Shown in pieces: positions 53,054 to 64,000 of a DNA stretch of 64,000 bases. The notes under the pieces were generated by a model, which searched no databases, was not told the DNA's origin, and saw nothing but the letters and a program-made list of their open reading frames with translations. The translations under genes were made by a program, and so were the position numbers. Within the stretch, counting starts at the first letter, position 1. The number at the start of each line of letters is the position of its first letter. The stretch spans positions 9,080,865-9,144,864 of the forward strand of contig LNAC01000003.1 of assembly GCA_002007465.1 (NCBI GenBank), read 5' to 3'. This stretch comes from Ailurus styani. Taxonomy: Eukaryota; Chordata; Mammalia; Carnivora; Ailuridae.

Positions 53054-53250
53054 GGAGCACCTGGGTGGCTGTCAGTTAAGCTTGCCACTCTTGGTCAAGC
53101 CTAGGTCCAGCTCTGCACTCAGCAGGGAGTCTGCTTGAGATTCTCTCTGCCCCTGTCCCTCTGCGCCTCCTCCCCTCCTCACCCCCCCCACCCTGGTCAC
53201 ATGCCCTGGTGCTCTCTCATTCTCTCTAAATAAATAAATAAGTAAATCTT
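53054..53250 (+). mobile_element. Can-SINE, sense, internally deleted
   Basis: GGAGCACCTGGGTGGCTGTC joins early to CAAGCCTAGGTCCAGCTC. The part GTCATGATCTCAGGGTCCTG is missing. The tail TAAATAAATAAGTAAATCTT is followed by (AAT)n. Confidence 0.85.
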
Positions 53251-53271
53251 TAATAATAATAATAATAATAC
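53251..53271. repeat. (AAT)n tract at a SINE tail
   Basis: Six to seven AAT units derived from the SINE tail. Confidence 0.9.
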
Positions 53272-54189
53272 TTTAAGAATTAAGGACAAAGAAGCACTCA
53301 CAGGCACTTTCAAATTTATACCATAAAGAATCTTACCAAACATCCTTCCTGTCCTCTCTAAAACTTAGAAATGATATTTCCCCAATTTTTTCAAGACACA
53401 CAGTGTCAAGCATTTATAATCACCCATTTCTCCACACAGCCAGACATATACTCATATTTCAAACCGTTCTTTCAATTGTCCAAACACTCATAGGTTGTAG
53501 GAAATAATAATTCATTAAATATTTATGAAATATTGAACTATCATATTCACACCGAGGGAGTTTAATGAGAGAAATTACTTTCTTATCCTGAATCTTAAAA
53601 AGAACTCCAGGGACTCTGATTAATATAGATTTTCCTGGCTTGTCCCTTTTATGCTGCCTTTATAAATGTTTTATTTACTATTCTTCAAGAGGTCTAGAAT
53701 AGTTTTCCTCTAAGCAAACCCCACAAATTCTTCAAAATCTAGGCAAAATATGTAAATTTAAGGATTCTTTACAGTGCATTTCTGAGATAGGAATCAGATA
53801 ACACATAAATTTCTATTAAAAAATCTTTTTTCAATAATTAGAAAGCTGCCTCAAATTTTAATGTGTACTAAGCATTGATAAATGAAAAAAAACTCAGTTA
53901 TCCAATAAATTGTTATTTTAGATGAATTAAAGGCATTTTAAATTTTGAAATGGCTAATACCTACAAAAGACTCCAGACTAAACTCTTTGGTAGTATCTAA
54001 AAGATTTAAATATATCTTTTGACATAAAGAAAACAGAATAACAAAATTTAGAGTAGCTAAATTCTGTAACAGAAAAATAACTATTCCTACATTAAGGTTG
54101 TTTCATGAATTAGGAAGTTCAATAAGTAGACTAATGTTTGTTGATTTTATGGTGAGCTGGCAATGGCAATGGGTATCTTGCCCTACCTA

Positions 54190-54320
54190 TCAGATTCCAT
54201 CAAATATTAATTGAACACTTTTTAAGATAAGGAAAACTCTGTTAGACACTTGGAATACAAGATCATGAGATACATGGTGTTTTCTCTCAATAAGTTTGCA
54301 ATCTAGCTGAGGAGGCTGGA
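54190..54320 (-). mobile_element. L2 3' end fragment, antisense (old)
   Basis: CATCAAATATTAATTGAACAC...GTTAGACACTTGGAATACAAGATCATGAG...AGTTTGCAATCTAGCTGAGG fits the reversed L2 end; divergence is high. Confidence 0.45.
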
Positions 54321-55319
54321 CAAATATCAAAGACTATCTATGGTAACAGCACATTCCTATAAGAAAAGATGCATCACAGTGTCAAATCAACAGGACAAAG
54401 TAATAGCTGAAGAGTTCAAAGAGAAAAGACATCCCTAAATATTGTGAGATTGGGATATTTGCCTTTAAACTGAGACATTCTGGTCCTCAGTTTATAGAGG
54501 AGTTTTTTTTTGGGAGGGGATAGGGTGGAACGAGACATACCTAGTATATAACCGTATATTAGGTAAGTTATTCTTGAAGTAGCAACTACTTATTTGTATA
54601 CAATATAATAGTATGTTTTATGAGAATTATTGTCAATTAAAAACCAAATAACCACTAATCACTCCAGAGTGAATTTCAGTTTCCCGCAGTAGACAAAATT
54701 ACTCACTTCTACATTCCTTTTTCATTGAGTTTTGTGGAAAATTGTTTACATTTCAGTGATTAAAAGGAAATCTTTAGCCTGCATAATTTTTCTATAAGCA
54801 TTTTTTATACACATGCAAAAAGTCATGTCATATAACATATGAAGTGACTAGTTATGGGATTAAATGTTAAATGATAGGTGCTAAGGGTATTTAGAACTGA
54901 TATTTAAAACTCCCAGATCTTCAGGGACTTATCATTTGGCTGGGAAGTCAAGATTTATATATAATACAATACCACAAAGGGGGGAATATATAAAAGGGTA
55001 AATGAGTCTGTTGGACATAGGCGTCTCAGTGGTTATAATATTCCCCAAACCAAAAGGAACCATTCCCATTCTAACCCTGAATCCATGAATGTGGGAACGA
55101 TGCTCCCTTCTTTTATTTCAAACTCCCCAAATTTCTGTTATCTGCAATAATACAAGGCAGGTAGGGGTGACATCGAGGGAGAAAGGATATATTAGTCACT
55201 TGAGTGTCATGAAAAATTTCTTATGAAATTATATACTAAATACATACGTGGATACTAATGGCTAAGTCCTTAAGAAGAGGGATTCTTGTCTTCATGGAAT
55301 CATATATGTCAGACATGGA

Positions 55320-55490
55320 GGGGACCTGAAGAGGGTCTATTCCAAGGCCACCATATTGTAGAAGAGATTTGAGGCCTAGAGGAATAGACATATATCCATG
55401 GTCACACCTATTCACTAATAAGAAGAGTTCAGATTTTCAATGAGATCTTCTGAAATTAAGTCCAGGTCTCTTTCCTTCATACCACACGGC
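55320..55490 (-). mobile_element. Possible MIR fragment, antisense
   Basis: GAGATTTGAGGCCTAGAGGAA, CATGGTCACACCTATTCACTAA and AAGTCCAGGTCTCTTTCCTTC resemble reversed MIR. Confidence 0.4.
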
Positions 55491-56535
55491 TTTACCATGG
55501 GTGGAACACAGGGCATTGGGCAAAGTTGAATATTTAACATAATATTGCAGACTAAAGTTATATCTTATCAAGAAAAAGTAACTTCTCTCACCCATACAAA
55601 TCCTCTGAAATCTGTAGTATGCACACATAGGTTATACAGTAACACATTGTCCATAACTAGAAAAAAAGTAGAATCATTAGTCTAGGTATCTTTGACTCAA
55701 AATAACAACAAAATAGAAAATAACAGCAATATGATGTCTGTCTTGTAGAATTCTGATAAAAATCCATGAGAATCCATGAGAATGGTAACCCAGAATAAGA
55801 GAATTTATAAGCCAACGGAGGCTTTACAAATCTTTCCCACAACTGCATGTAAAATATGAAATCTATGCCAGTCAACTTAGAGAAAAGTCATACCTCCTGT
55901 AAGATGTCTTGAACACCATCAGTACCTTATGAAACACATTTCGATTAGCAAAGTGAAAATGAATCACAATTATTGGCAAACAGTCATCCTACAGTTTTAC
56001 TCAAACCAATAACAATTGTTTGAAAAGAGGTGAAACATCAAGAAGAAAGATATATTCTATGGGCTGCATTTTGATTAGGCTCCTGGATCTCCACACTTAA
56101 GACTTACACTTTTCGCGGAACTCATCACCATCTGATGATAATTACAAAGGTATGGTAATAGAGGGCCTTAAATCAAACATGCATGGTAGGTCTGCTGTCA
56201 CTGCAAGAACCATCTCATTGCAAGTTGGCAAGGAAGGATGTGCTTGCCTTTCGACTGGCAGAGCAGGCTCTCTTGGCTGGCACAGCTACCAGCTCTGCCT
56301 TAAATCTTCCTAAGATATGCCCTGTTAGAGTAATTCGGCTAATTTAAAATGTCTGCCTTTGAAGAAATCTTTCATAACATTAGTTTCATTTGCAGGAAGA
56401 TATCTAGGGCTAGCTGCCTACAAAACCCTGGTTCATCAATAGTCCCATCCAAAGGGTCCACTCAGACAAGGGGCCATCCAATGACCTGCCAGTCATCCTC
56501 TCTTGCCAGAAGTTATATGTAAGCAAAGTTTCTTT

Positions 56536-56740
56536 TTTTTTTTTAAGATTATTTTATTTATTTATTTGACACAGAGAGAGAGATTACAAGTAGGCAGAGA
56601 GGCAGGCAGAGAGACAGGGAGAGGAGGAAGCAGGCTCCCTGCTGAGCAGAGAGCCCGATGTGGGCCTCGATCCCAGGACGCTGAGATCATAACCTGAGCC
56701 AAAAGCAGAGGCTTTAACCCACTGAGCCACCCAGGCGCCC
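56536..56740 (-). mobile_element. Young Can-SINE, antisense, next to an older copy
   Basis: AAGATTATTTTATTTATTTA, GACACAGAGAGAGAGATTAC and GAGCCACCCAGGCGCCC. It carries the GTTAAAGCCTCTGCTTT form in reverse and abuts an older SINE across a repeated GAGTTTCTTT. Confidence 0.94.
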
Positions 56741-56750
56741 GAGTTTCTTT

Positions 56751-56943
56751 TTTTTTTTTTTAAAGAATTTATTTATTTATTTAAGAGAGAGAGAGAAAGC
56801 ACAAGCAAGAGGGAAAGGCAAAAGAAGAGGGAAAAGCAGACTCCCCACTGAGCAGGGAGCCCCATGCAGGGCTCGATCCCATGACCTTGACATCATGACC
56901 TGAGCCAAAGGCAGACGCTTAACTGACAGCCACCCAGATTCCC
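56751..56943 (-). mobile_element. Older Can-SINE, antisense
   Basis: TTAAAGAATTTATTTATTTA, GAGAGAGAAAGCACAAGCAA and CAGCCACCCAGATTCCC. It is more diverged than its left neighbour. The outer duplication TGTAAGCAAAGTTTCTT (56518) / TGTGAACAAAGTTTCTT (56944) belongs to it. A 148-residue antisense open frame runs through this SINE and is not a gene. Confidence 0.92.
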
Positions 56944-57745
56944 TGTGAACAAAGTTTCTTGAGTACATATGAAACCTCCAGTAAAACAAACAATATACAC
57001 AGGGGATTCCTAGGCCACTCTTGACAATTCTAGTTATCTCAAGAAGTAGTGTGAAATTGGAACACTCCGAAAGGCAAGTTTGCCAACCATCTTTAATTTT
57101 AAAAATAAAACTATGCACCGTCAATTGGGAAGAATAAACAGAGGGAGGAGAAAGAATCAAAGTAGAAATTCTTTCATAGTTCAGAAAGAAACTGTAGTTG
57201 AGACACTGTGTTTTAAGTTTCATGGAAAGTGAATAAATAATAAAATCATAATAAATGTGGTGCTGTTTTTCAGTATTCTTATTTCATAGTCATTTCACCT
57301 TCAAAAATCACAGAGCATATTTTCTTAATCCTTAAAGCACTAATCTGCTAATAGAAAATGAGCAAGTTTTCAATTGTTGCCTGAAATGAGAGGTTATCCT
57401 TCACACTCTGTCTACCCAAATAAAATTCTATCAAAGTACAACAATGAACTCAACAAACAAGCTGAGAGCATTAGTGGGAAAAAGAAATCAGTCTCTGAGG
57501 AGGCAAATCATTTTTGTTTTGTTCTTCCTGTTCTAGCCCAGTTCAGCCTCAATTGGCCTCTAGTTCCTCCTTTTCCTGTGTCTCTGAGTCCCTTATCTAA
57601 TCCTGGTCTCCTGCTCTGTTGGTCTCACCAGTCCTCCTAAATCCATTGACTCATTCTTGCTTCACCTCTTTACTTTTCCTGAACACTATCTGGTTGGTTT
57701 CAAGCCTGCCTTTCTTCTTCATGTGGGTTATTGCTTTAAAGTCTC

Positions 57746-57962
57746 GGGTGCCTGGGTGGCTCAGTGGGTTAAAGCCTCTGCTTTCGGCTCAGGTCATGAT
57801 CTCAGGGTCCTGGGATCGAGGCCCGCATTGGGCTCCCTGCTCGGCGGGGAGCCTGCTTTCTCCCCTCCTTGTCTCTCTGCCTACTTGTAATCTCTCTCTG
57901 TGTGTCAAATAAATAAATAAAATCTTTAAAAATAATAATAATAAAAAAATTAAAAAAAAAAT
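57746..57962 (+). mobile_element. Young Can-SINE, sense, with target duplication
   Basis: GGGTGCCTGGGTGGCTCAGT to a long A/AAT-rich tail. AAAGTCTC is repeated at 57738-57745 and 57963-57970. Confidence 0.94.
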
Positions 57963-58123
57963 AAAGTCTCCTCAACCACCCAACCACTAGCAGTTACAAA
58001 CTTTCACAAATACTAACGAATATTTCAAGTAGAACAATCCATCTAGGGGCTCCCAAAACATAGATATGATATCTTTGGGTTCTGATATCATGCCAGATGT
58101 ATATCTCATCAAGGCTCATTTCT

Positions 58124-58321
58124 TTTTTTTTTTTTAAAGATTTTATTTATTTATTTCACAGAGGGAGAGCGATCACAAGGAGGCAGAGAGGCAGGTGGAG
58201 AGAGGAGGAAGCAGGCTCCCCGCTGAGCAGGGAGCCCGACGTGGGCCTCGATCCCAGGACCCTGAGATCATGACCTGAGCCGAAAGCAGAGGCTTTAACC
58301 CACTGAGACACCCAGGCGCCC
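58124..58321 (-). mobile_element. Young Can-SINE, antisense, with perfect target duplication
   Basis: T-run and AAAGATTTTATTTATTTATT to GACACCCAGGCGCC. TCAAGGCTCATTTCT is repeated exactly at 58109-58123 and 58322-58336. Confidence 0.95.
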
Positions 58322-58719
58322 TCAAGGCTCATTTCTAAAGGATGTAAAATATGCCTTGCTGAGTGCTCTCTACTATATGTCCTGGGATGAGCTCATTTAT
58401 TTAAAAGTATACCCCAGCTCAGCAAAGCTATCCTTCAAATTTATTTGTAAGTCAATCCCTTGGAATTCGTAATGTCTTTTCTAATGGAAACTATCTTACA
58501 CAGAATTGTGAAAGTCATCAACCAATTCCAAATATCTATCTAGTCCACAAAGTACATAAAGAATAGTACTAAGGAAAAGATATTGGAGGCCCATTTGGTT
58601 AGAGCTGGAAGACAGCATGGAGATTATATAATGCAACTCTTACATAGGTGAGAAAGTTAAGAGTAAAAGGCTAACTTTTCATCCTCATAGAGCATCCTCT
58701 TCTTTATTACAAAACCTAG

Positions 58720-58895
58720 GTATTATCTAAATTAATCTACACAACAATCTTGAAAGATTAGCACTACCATCCATATGAAAGAAGTCAGGATGCAAGAGCC
58801 ACGTAATTCTGCTAAGATCATGCAGCTTAGTAAAATGATGGAGTTGGGATTTCATCTCCATTTTCTCAGACTTTACATATGTTCCGTCCACTACT
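58720..58895 (-). mobile_element. MIR-family SINE, antisense
   Basis: TTAATCTACACAACAATCTTGAAAG...AAGATCATGCAGCTTAGTAAAATGATGGAGTTGGGATTTCATC follows reversed MIR. Confidence 0.65.
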
Positions 58896-59264
58896 CCTCA
58901 CAAAGCCACAGTCATACATTGTCATTGAGAGTCTGTAAAGTTACAATTTATCTGTCTAGGATCACATTTCTTTCCCGTACAATGGAAGAAAATTCATCTT
59001 TCTTATTCCCAATATCTGAGCTCCTCTTTTAATGATTTTTTTTCCTTTGTATGGTCTATAAGTTCCTGTTTCCTTGCATGTATTATAGTTTTGTTTTTTC
59101 CCCTTGAAAACTAGATCTTTCTAACTCTGGAAATCAGCTCCCTCTTCCCCCTCCCACATTCCTTGGAGATTTGGTATTGGTGTTTGGTACTGCTATTTTG
59201 TGTTATGGATGTTTGTTTGTTTATTGAGTTTCCTGAAGGAATTCTGTAGAGTCTGAATTGTCAA

Positions 59265-60255
59265 AGACAAGGGAAAGAGATAATCATGAAAGTAGCAAAA
59301 ATAAAAGTATCACATAATGTACAAAGTTTCCTCAAAGATGAACAGATAGTTTCTCATCAAAAACCATGGATTCCAGAAGGCAGGAAGATGACATGTTCAG
59401 GATATTGAAAGAAAAACAACAAATACTCTCAAGAATTCTTTGTTCAGTAAAACTATCCTGTAAAAATGGAGAAATGAAGACATTCTCAGTAATCGTAAAC
59501 TGAAATATATTGCTAGTAGACCTGCCCTGTAATAGTAATGGGACTGTTTCAGGCTATGAGAGGCACTAAACAATAACTAAAATATGGAAGAAGAAATAAA
59601 GATCACCAGCAGAGAAAACTGCATACATTAATATAAAAACATTATAAATGTATTTTGTTTGTAACTTTTTTCTACTGCTTGATTTAAAAGACAATTACAT
59701 AAAATAATAATTATAAAGCTGTCTTAAAATATGTAAAAATATAATTTATAAAACAAAAGCACAGAAAAGTGAGCTTTTAAGAGCTAAATGGAATGTTTTT
59801 ATATACTATTTGAATTAAATGTCCATTAATAAGAACGAGATTTTTAAAAATTTAAGTCATTGTAATCCTCAAAGCAATTATTAAGAAAACCTTTAAAATA
59901 GTAAAAGAAACAAAGGAATTATAATGGCCTAACTTAAAATATCTATATGTCACAAAAGAAGGAAGCAATGGAGAAATAAATGAACACAAAGACAGTAACA
60001 TTCAGAAATCCTAATTTACCAGTAATTAAGTTAAATGTAAATGGCTTAAGTATTCCAATTAAAAGACAGAATTTCCTAGAACACTCAACAAGGTTTAGAG
60101 AAAATATACCTGAACAATATAAAGACATTATCTGAAAAACCAATAGTAAGCACCATATTCAATGGGAAAAAGCTGAGAGCTTTCTTCTTAAAGTCAGAAA
60201 TAAGGCAAAGATGTCCACTCTCACCACTTTTATTCAACTTAGTACAAGAAGAGAG
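59265..60255 (+). mobile_element. L1 fragment, sense (first of two)
   Basis: CTCATCAAAAACCATGGATTCCAGAAGGC, AAAACTATCCTGTAAAAATGG, GTTAAATGTAAATGGCTTAAG and GGCAAAGATGTCCACTCTCACC are L1 phrases in order. No open reading frame survives. The last phrase recurs in homologous form at about 61785, so at least two L1 copies or rearranged pieces are present. Confidence 0.65.
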
Positions 60256-61002
60256 GACATGACTACTGACTACACAGAAATGAAAAGGATTATAAAAGAG
60301 TATGATGAACAATTGTATGCCAATGAACTAGATAACTTAGATGAAATAGGAAAATCCCCACAAAGAAACAAATTATTGAAACTGACTTAAAAAGAAACAG
60401 AAAATCTAAATAAAACTACAGCACAAGAGACTGAATACTCAAACCTTCTCACAAAAAAAGTCCACAGCCACATAGCTTCACAAGTGAATTCTATTAAACA
60501 CTTAAAGAACAATTAAAGAATAATTAACATCAATATTTTGAAAATCTCTCAAAAAATGGAAGAGTGGTATATTTTGGAACTCATTCTCTAAAGGTAGAAT
60601 TATTCTGATATAAAAGCTTAAAAAATACTATAAGGAAAAGAAAGCTACAGATCAATATTCTTTATAAATATAGAGGTAATAACCCTCAACAAAATACTAA
60701 CAAAATAAATACAGCCACATATAAAAAGAATTATGCATCATGACCTACTGGGATTTATCACAAGAATGTAAGGATGTTTAGACAGTTAAAAAAAAAAGTA
60801 ATTTATGTAATACATTACATTAATAGAATAAAGAAAAAACGTTCATCATCTCTATAATCTCAACAGATGCAGAAAAAGCATTTTACAAAACTCAACACTC
60901 TTTCATGACAAAAACACTTATTAAACTGGAAATAGAAAGGAACTTCCTTAATATTATAAGGACTATATATAAAAATATCAGAGCTAACATCATACTTAAT
61001 GA
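60256..61002 (+). mobile_element. L1 ORF2 remnant, sense (second, left part)
   Basis: GACCTACTGGGATTTATCAC, CAACAGATGCAGAAAAAGCATTTTACAAAACTCAACA and AGAGCTAACATCATACTTAATGA match the reverse-transcriptase region. Stops and frameshifts are frequent. An LTR interrupts it at 61003. Confidence 0.7.
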
Positions 61003-61731
61003 TGTAGTTTTTGAATGTAGGTGAGGTCCACAGCCAACGTCCAAGAAAGAATTCCTGAGACCCCTTTGGCGCAAAAAGATGGCTTTATGAAAGCCCCAGT
61101 GCAGGACCCAGCAGCAGAAAGAGCTGCTGCACTGGGGTTGTGAGGGGTGGTGATTATATACTTGGGAGCTGGAGGTAAGAAAAAAGGGAGGTTTTCAAAA
61201 GAACTTTTGTTTGCTAAAGAGGACCTACAAGATATTGGAGAACTTGCCATTGTCAAGTTAAGGTTTGATTTTCCCTTTAAGTAAAGCAATAACATTAAGA
61301 TAGTCAGGGGTTTCCTGGAGGAATGTTATACTCTATCACAGGTCCTTGTCAATGGGCTGCAGGTAATAAAGAAATTTTATTTTATTTACATTTCCTCCTA
61401 CCTTTGTTTCCCACATCACTCTGGATGGGTGGGTGATGTTAGGGCTCCAGGAAATTGAGTCTATGGGTCTCTGAAGTCAGGCTATTGATAAGAATGCTTT
61501 TTTTTTTTTTTTTTTTTTGTAAATCACTAAGACATTTGTAAAATGAGGGAGACTCCTCCCTTGCTGGACTGTGATCTCGATTAGTTAACCATGTGTTTTT
61601 CCCTTCCCTTAGCTCTAGGGCAGCCACGAGTGCCTGAGGAATGTCACATATGTCCCACCTGTCGGGGGGAGGGCATTGTGAGGTGTCAGCTTGTGCTTTC
61701 TCCTCAGCTTGCCTTCTGCTCCTTCATCATT
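61003..61731 (-). mobile_element. Endogenous retrovirus LTR-containing insertion, antisense
   Basis: On the minus strand it reads TGATGTGGGAAACAAAGG...CTGCAGCCCATTGACAAGGA...AGTATATAATCACC (TATA-like)...GGCTTTCATAAAGCC, ending ...CTACA. This is the same LTR family as at 62375 and 63370. Minus-strand sequence ahead of TGATGTGG (61419-61731) may be internal or a longer LTR form. The 62-residue antisense frame there has no identified domain. TAATGA of the host L1 lies on both sides. Confidence 0.6.
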
Positions 61732-62374
61732 TAATGATAAAAGAGTGAACGCTTTCTCCCTATGATCAGAAACAAAGCAAGGGTGTTTGCTCTCATTATT
61801 TCTATTCAGTATTTACCAGAGGTTTGACCCAGGGTAATTAGGTAAGAAAAAGAAGCTAAAGGCATCCAGTTCAGAAAAAAATAAGCAAATTATACCAATT
61901 TGTGATGGCATAATCTTGTATATAGAAAAGCTGAAGAAATCCATATTTAAAAAACAGAACTAATAAATGAGTTCGGTAAAGTAGGAGGATATAAGATCAA
62001 TATTTAAAAATCAGTTGCATTCCTATACAATAGCAGTGAGCAATCCAAAAAGGAAATCAAGAAAACTATTCCATTCGTGAAATGTATGAAAAATAATAAA
62101 ATACTTACGAATTAATTTTAAAAAAGAAAAACTGCAAGCCACTTCCACTGAAAACCACAAAACATAACTGAAAGAAACTGAAGACCTAAATAAATGGATT
62201 TCAGTGTTCATGGATTAGAAGACAACGTGGTTAAGATGGCAAAACTCCCTTAAATGATTTACACATTCAACACAACCATATCAATATTTCTAACGCTGTT
62301 TTGTGGAAACTGACCCACTGATCCTAAAAGTCCTACAGAAAGGTGAAGAATACAGAACAAATTTGGAGTGTTCA
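61732..62374 (+). mobile_element. L1 ORF2 remnant, sense (continuation)
   Basis: TAATGATAAAAGAGTGAACGCTTTCTCCC, GGTGTTTGCTCTCATTATTTC, TCAGTTGCATTCCTATACAATAGCAGTGAGC and GACCTAAATAAATGG continue the ORF2 sequence broken at 61002. Frames are broken. Confidence 0.7.
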
Positions 62375-62907
62375 TGATGTGGGGAACAAAGGCATAAAGA
62401 AATTTAGATAAAATTAAATCTCCTTATAATCTGCAGCCCATTGACAAATACTTGCCATAGGCAGAGTATAACGTTCCTCCAGGAGTTCCCAAGGGTCTTA
62501 TTGTGAATGCTTTGCTACAGGAGAAAAACAACCTTAGCCTGACAATAGGTAGGCCACCAGGATCCTGTGAGTCTTCTTTAGCATATGAAATTCTTTGGAA
62601 ACTTCCTTTATCTCTACCCCTCCAAGATACATGTTGGCAATATCCCCCAAGCATATGACCCACCCACCGATATACATCTGAGGAGTCTCATGACTAAGGT
62701 TTTCTTAGACAGTAAAAATGACCTTTTCCTAACAATAGCCAACCCCCTCAAGGTCCTGGAAACCTTGCTTTCAAAATTCCTTACAGACTTATGCTATCCC
62801 TAACCCCCTCCCAATTTAAAAGTATATAATCAGTCACTCCTCACACTTACAGTGCAGCTTTCTGCCCACGGGTCCTGTCCCTGTGCTTTAATAAAACCGC
62901 CTCGCAT
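62375..62907 (+). mobile_element. Endogenous retrovirus LTR, sense (copy 1)
   Basis: Begins TGATGTGGGGAACAAAGG and has GTATATAATCAGTCACTCC as a TATA region and CTTTAATAAAACCGCC as the R-region poly(A) signal. Closely related to the copy at 63370. L1 sequence lies on both sides, so it is an insertion. It carries no viral genes. Confidence 0.75.
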
Positions 62908-63044
62908 AAGGTTATACATATAGATAACTAAAATAGAATTGAGAATCCCAAAATAAACCTTTACACTTATGGCCATTTGGTTTTCATCAAGCATGCCAAG
63001 ATAATACAGTGAGGAAAAAATAGTATTTTTAACAAATGGTGCTG
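62908..63044 (+). mobile_element. L1 ORF2 remnant, sense
   Basis: ATTGAGAATCCCAAAATAAACC, CATTTGGTTTTCATCAAGC and TTTTTAACAAATGGTGCTGG belong to L1 ORF2, 3' of the part seen at 62374. Confidence 0.65.
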
Positions 63045-63369
63045 GTAAGGAAAGATAGTCAGAAGGCAGGCAGGGACAAGGGCCCTCCCACCTCCAAGAG
63101 GAAACTACCCTTAAAAAGATTTTAAAACACTCTGGAAGGAACCTTCCACCCTTTCCCACATGAACAACTACCTGATAGGCAAATGAGCTCAAGGACAAAA
63201 ACCTGATTGGGTGACAGGTGCATGGAGGGTTAATCAGATTAAACCACCGGCCAACATTCTCTTAAAAACCCCTAAACTTAGAAACTCTGATGGCAACCCT
63301 CTTTGGGAGCTTCATACTATTGCTCAATAAACATTGTTTTGCTACCCACCACTCTTCATCTGGTCGCCC
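63045..63369 (+). mobile_element. Different endogenous retrovirus LTR, sense, cut by the next LTR
   Basis: GGACAAGGGCCCTCCCACC, CTGATTGGGTGACAGGTGC, CTTAAAAACCCCTAAACTTAG and GCTCAATAAACATTGTTTTGC have LTR-like promoter and poly(A) layout, but the sequence is unlike copies 1 and 2. It runs straight into the start of copy 2, so copy 2 probably inserted into it. Confidence 0.55.
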
Positions 63370-63916
63370 TGATGTGGAAACAAAGGCAGAAGAAAACTCA
63401 TCTAATTTCCTTACTACCTACAGCCCATAGACAAGTTCTTGAATCCGGCAAATGAAATTCCTCTAGGGACTCAACTGCTTAGGTAAGGGCAAAAGGGAGT
63501 CCTAGCCCAACCCAACCCCCTTCCCCACCCCTTTCCCAGAATACTGTAAGCCTACTTTAACATACAAAAATCCTCTTCGAAACTTCCTTTATCTCTACCC
63601 CCTGAGATACCTGTTGGCAATCATTCCCTGGGCATATGGCCCACTGATACACATCTGAAGGGTCTCATGACTGGAGTTTTATTGGATGGTAATAAATGAC
63701 CTTTTCCCAACAATAGCTAGCCCCCTCAAGGTCTTGGAAATCTTCCTTTCAAAATTCCTTACAGACTTATGCTATTCCTAACCCCCTCCCAACTTGAAGG
63801 TATATAATGGGCCACTCCTCATGACCCCAGTGCAGCTCTTTCTGCCCACAGATCCTGTCCTCATGTTTTAATAAAATCACCTTTATGCACCAAAGACATC
63901 TCAAGAATTCTTTCTT
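63370..63916 (+). mobile_element. Endogenous retrovirus LTR, sense (copy 2), cut by a SINE
   Basis: Starts TGATGTGGAAACAAAGG. CTTATGCTATTCCTAACCCCCTCCCAAC, GTATATAATGGGCCACTCC and TTTTAATAAAATCACC align with copy 1. It is interrupted at GAATTCTTTCTT by a Can-SINE. Confidence 0.75.
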
Positions 63917-64000
63917 GGGCGCCTGGGTGGCTCAGTGGGTTAAAGCCTCTGCTTTCGGCTCAGGTCATGATCTCAGGGTCCTGGGATCGAGGCCCGCATC
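63917..64000 (+). mobile_element. Young Can-SINE, sense, cut by the window end
   Basis: GGGCGCCTGGGTGGCTCAGT...GATCGAGGCCCGCATC, identical in form to the young copies at 42145 and 57746. The 3' part lies outside the window. Confidence 0.93.

Larger units (their letters stand above)
53272..56517. other. Intergenic stretch, mostly unique sequence
   Basis: Besides an L2 fragment (54190-54320) and a possible MIR (55320-55490), I recognise nothing. Base composition is uniformly AT-rich and no open frame exceeds about 72 codons. Confidence 0.65.

Noticed and set aside
56777..57223. Longest antisense open frame, 148 residues
   Set aside because: It runs through a Can-SINE and its flank. The C-terminal part translates SINE head sequence and has no domain.
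61439..61627. Antisense 62-residue frame as a possible retroviral gene remnant
   Set aside because: It is short, ends in a poly-Lys run from an A-tract, and shows no motif allowing assignment to a viral protein. Kept only as part of the LTR insertion.
63917..64000. tRNA-like sequence at Can-SINE heads here and elsewhere
   Set aside because: The heads derive from tRNA-Lys but lack an intact cloverleaf and continue into SINE bodies, so no tRNA gene is called.
40291..64000. Search for HSPA13, the next gene 3' of SAMSN1 in human
   Set aside because: No Hsp70-like reading frame or exon was found. In human the gap is about 100 kb, so it is expected outside the window.

Overview
This is a vertebrate, clearly mammalian, genomic window. 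It is AT-rich, has small exons with GT-AG splice sites spread over tens of kilobases, and carries many interspersed repeats. More than a dozen copies of the carnivore tRNA-Lys-derived Can-SINE (head GGGCGCCTGGGTGGCTCAG, tail TCAAATAAATAAAATCTT) place it in Carnivora. The youngest copies read ...CAGTGGGTTAAAGCCTCTGCTTTCGG..., a form I associate with mustelids (ferret, mink, marten, otter type). The species is an inference.

Positions 1 to about 40290 hold one recognisable gene on the + strand: SAMSN1 (HACS1/SLY2), a haematopoietic adaptor with a nuclear localisation signal, an atypical SH3 domain and a SAM domain. Seven coding exons lie at 11378-11449, 15552-15698, 19941-20070, 22566-22717, 25810-26016, 27995-28145 and 39415-39617. 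They splice in one open frame to 353 residues plus a TGA stop. The human protein is about 373 residues, so only the first coding exon (about 19-20 residues) is missing; I could not find it and it probably lies upstream of position 1. The 3'UTR runs to an AATAAA at 40268-40273.

The introns hold old repeats (antisense L1M at 15925-17200, L2 at 17290-19150, several MIRs, a MaLR-type LTR at 23222-23830), carnivore L1 and Can-SINE insertions, and simple repeats. Intron 7 (11.3 kb) has a compact CpG-rich block at 32540-32880 that no repeat explains.

From about 40300 to 64000 the window is intergenic. It has no supported protein-coding gene: a solo MaLR LTR, L2 sequence, Can-SINEs, a MaLR LTR carrying a SINE, a carnivore L1 3' end, and then a mosaic from about 59265 in which L1 ORF2 sequence is broken by several endogenous-retrovirus LTRs. 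In human the next gene 3' of SAMSN1 is HSPA13, but it is not seen here.

I found no evidence of a previously undescribed biological system. The most useful leads are the intron-7 CpG block, a paired E2F-like site at 45286-45308, two places where SINEs inserted back to back at one target site, and the nested LTR/L1 mosaic at the right end.
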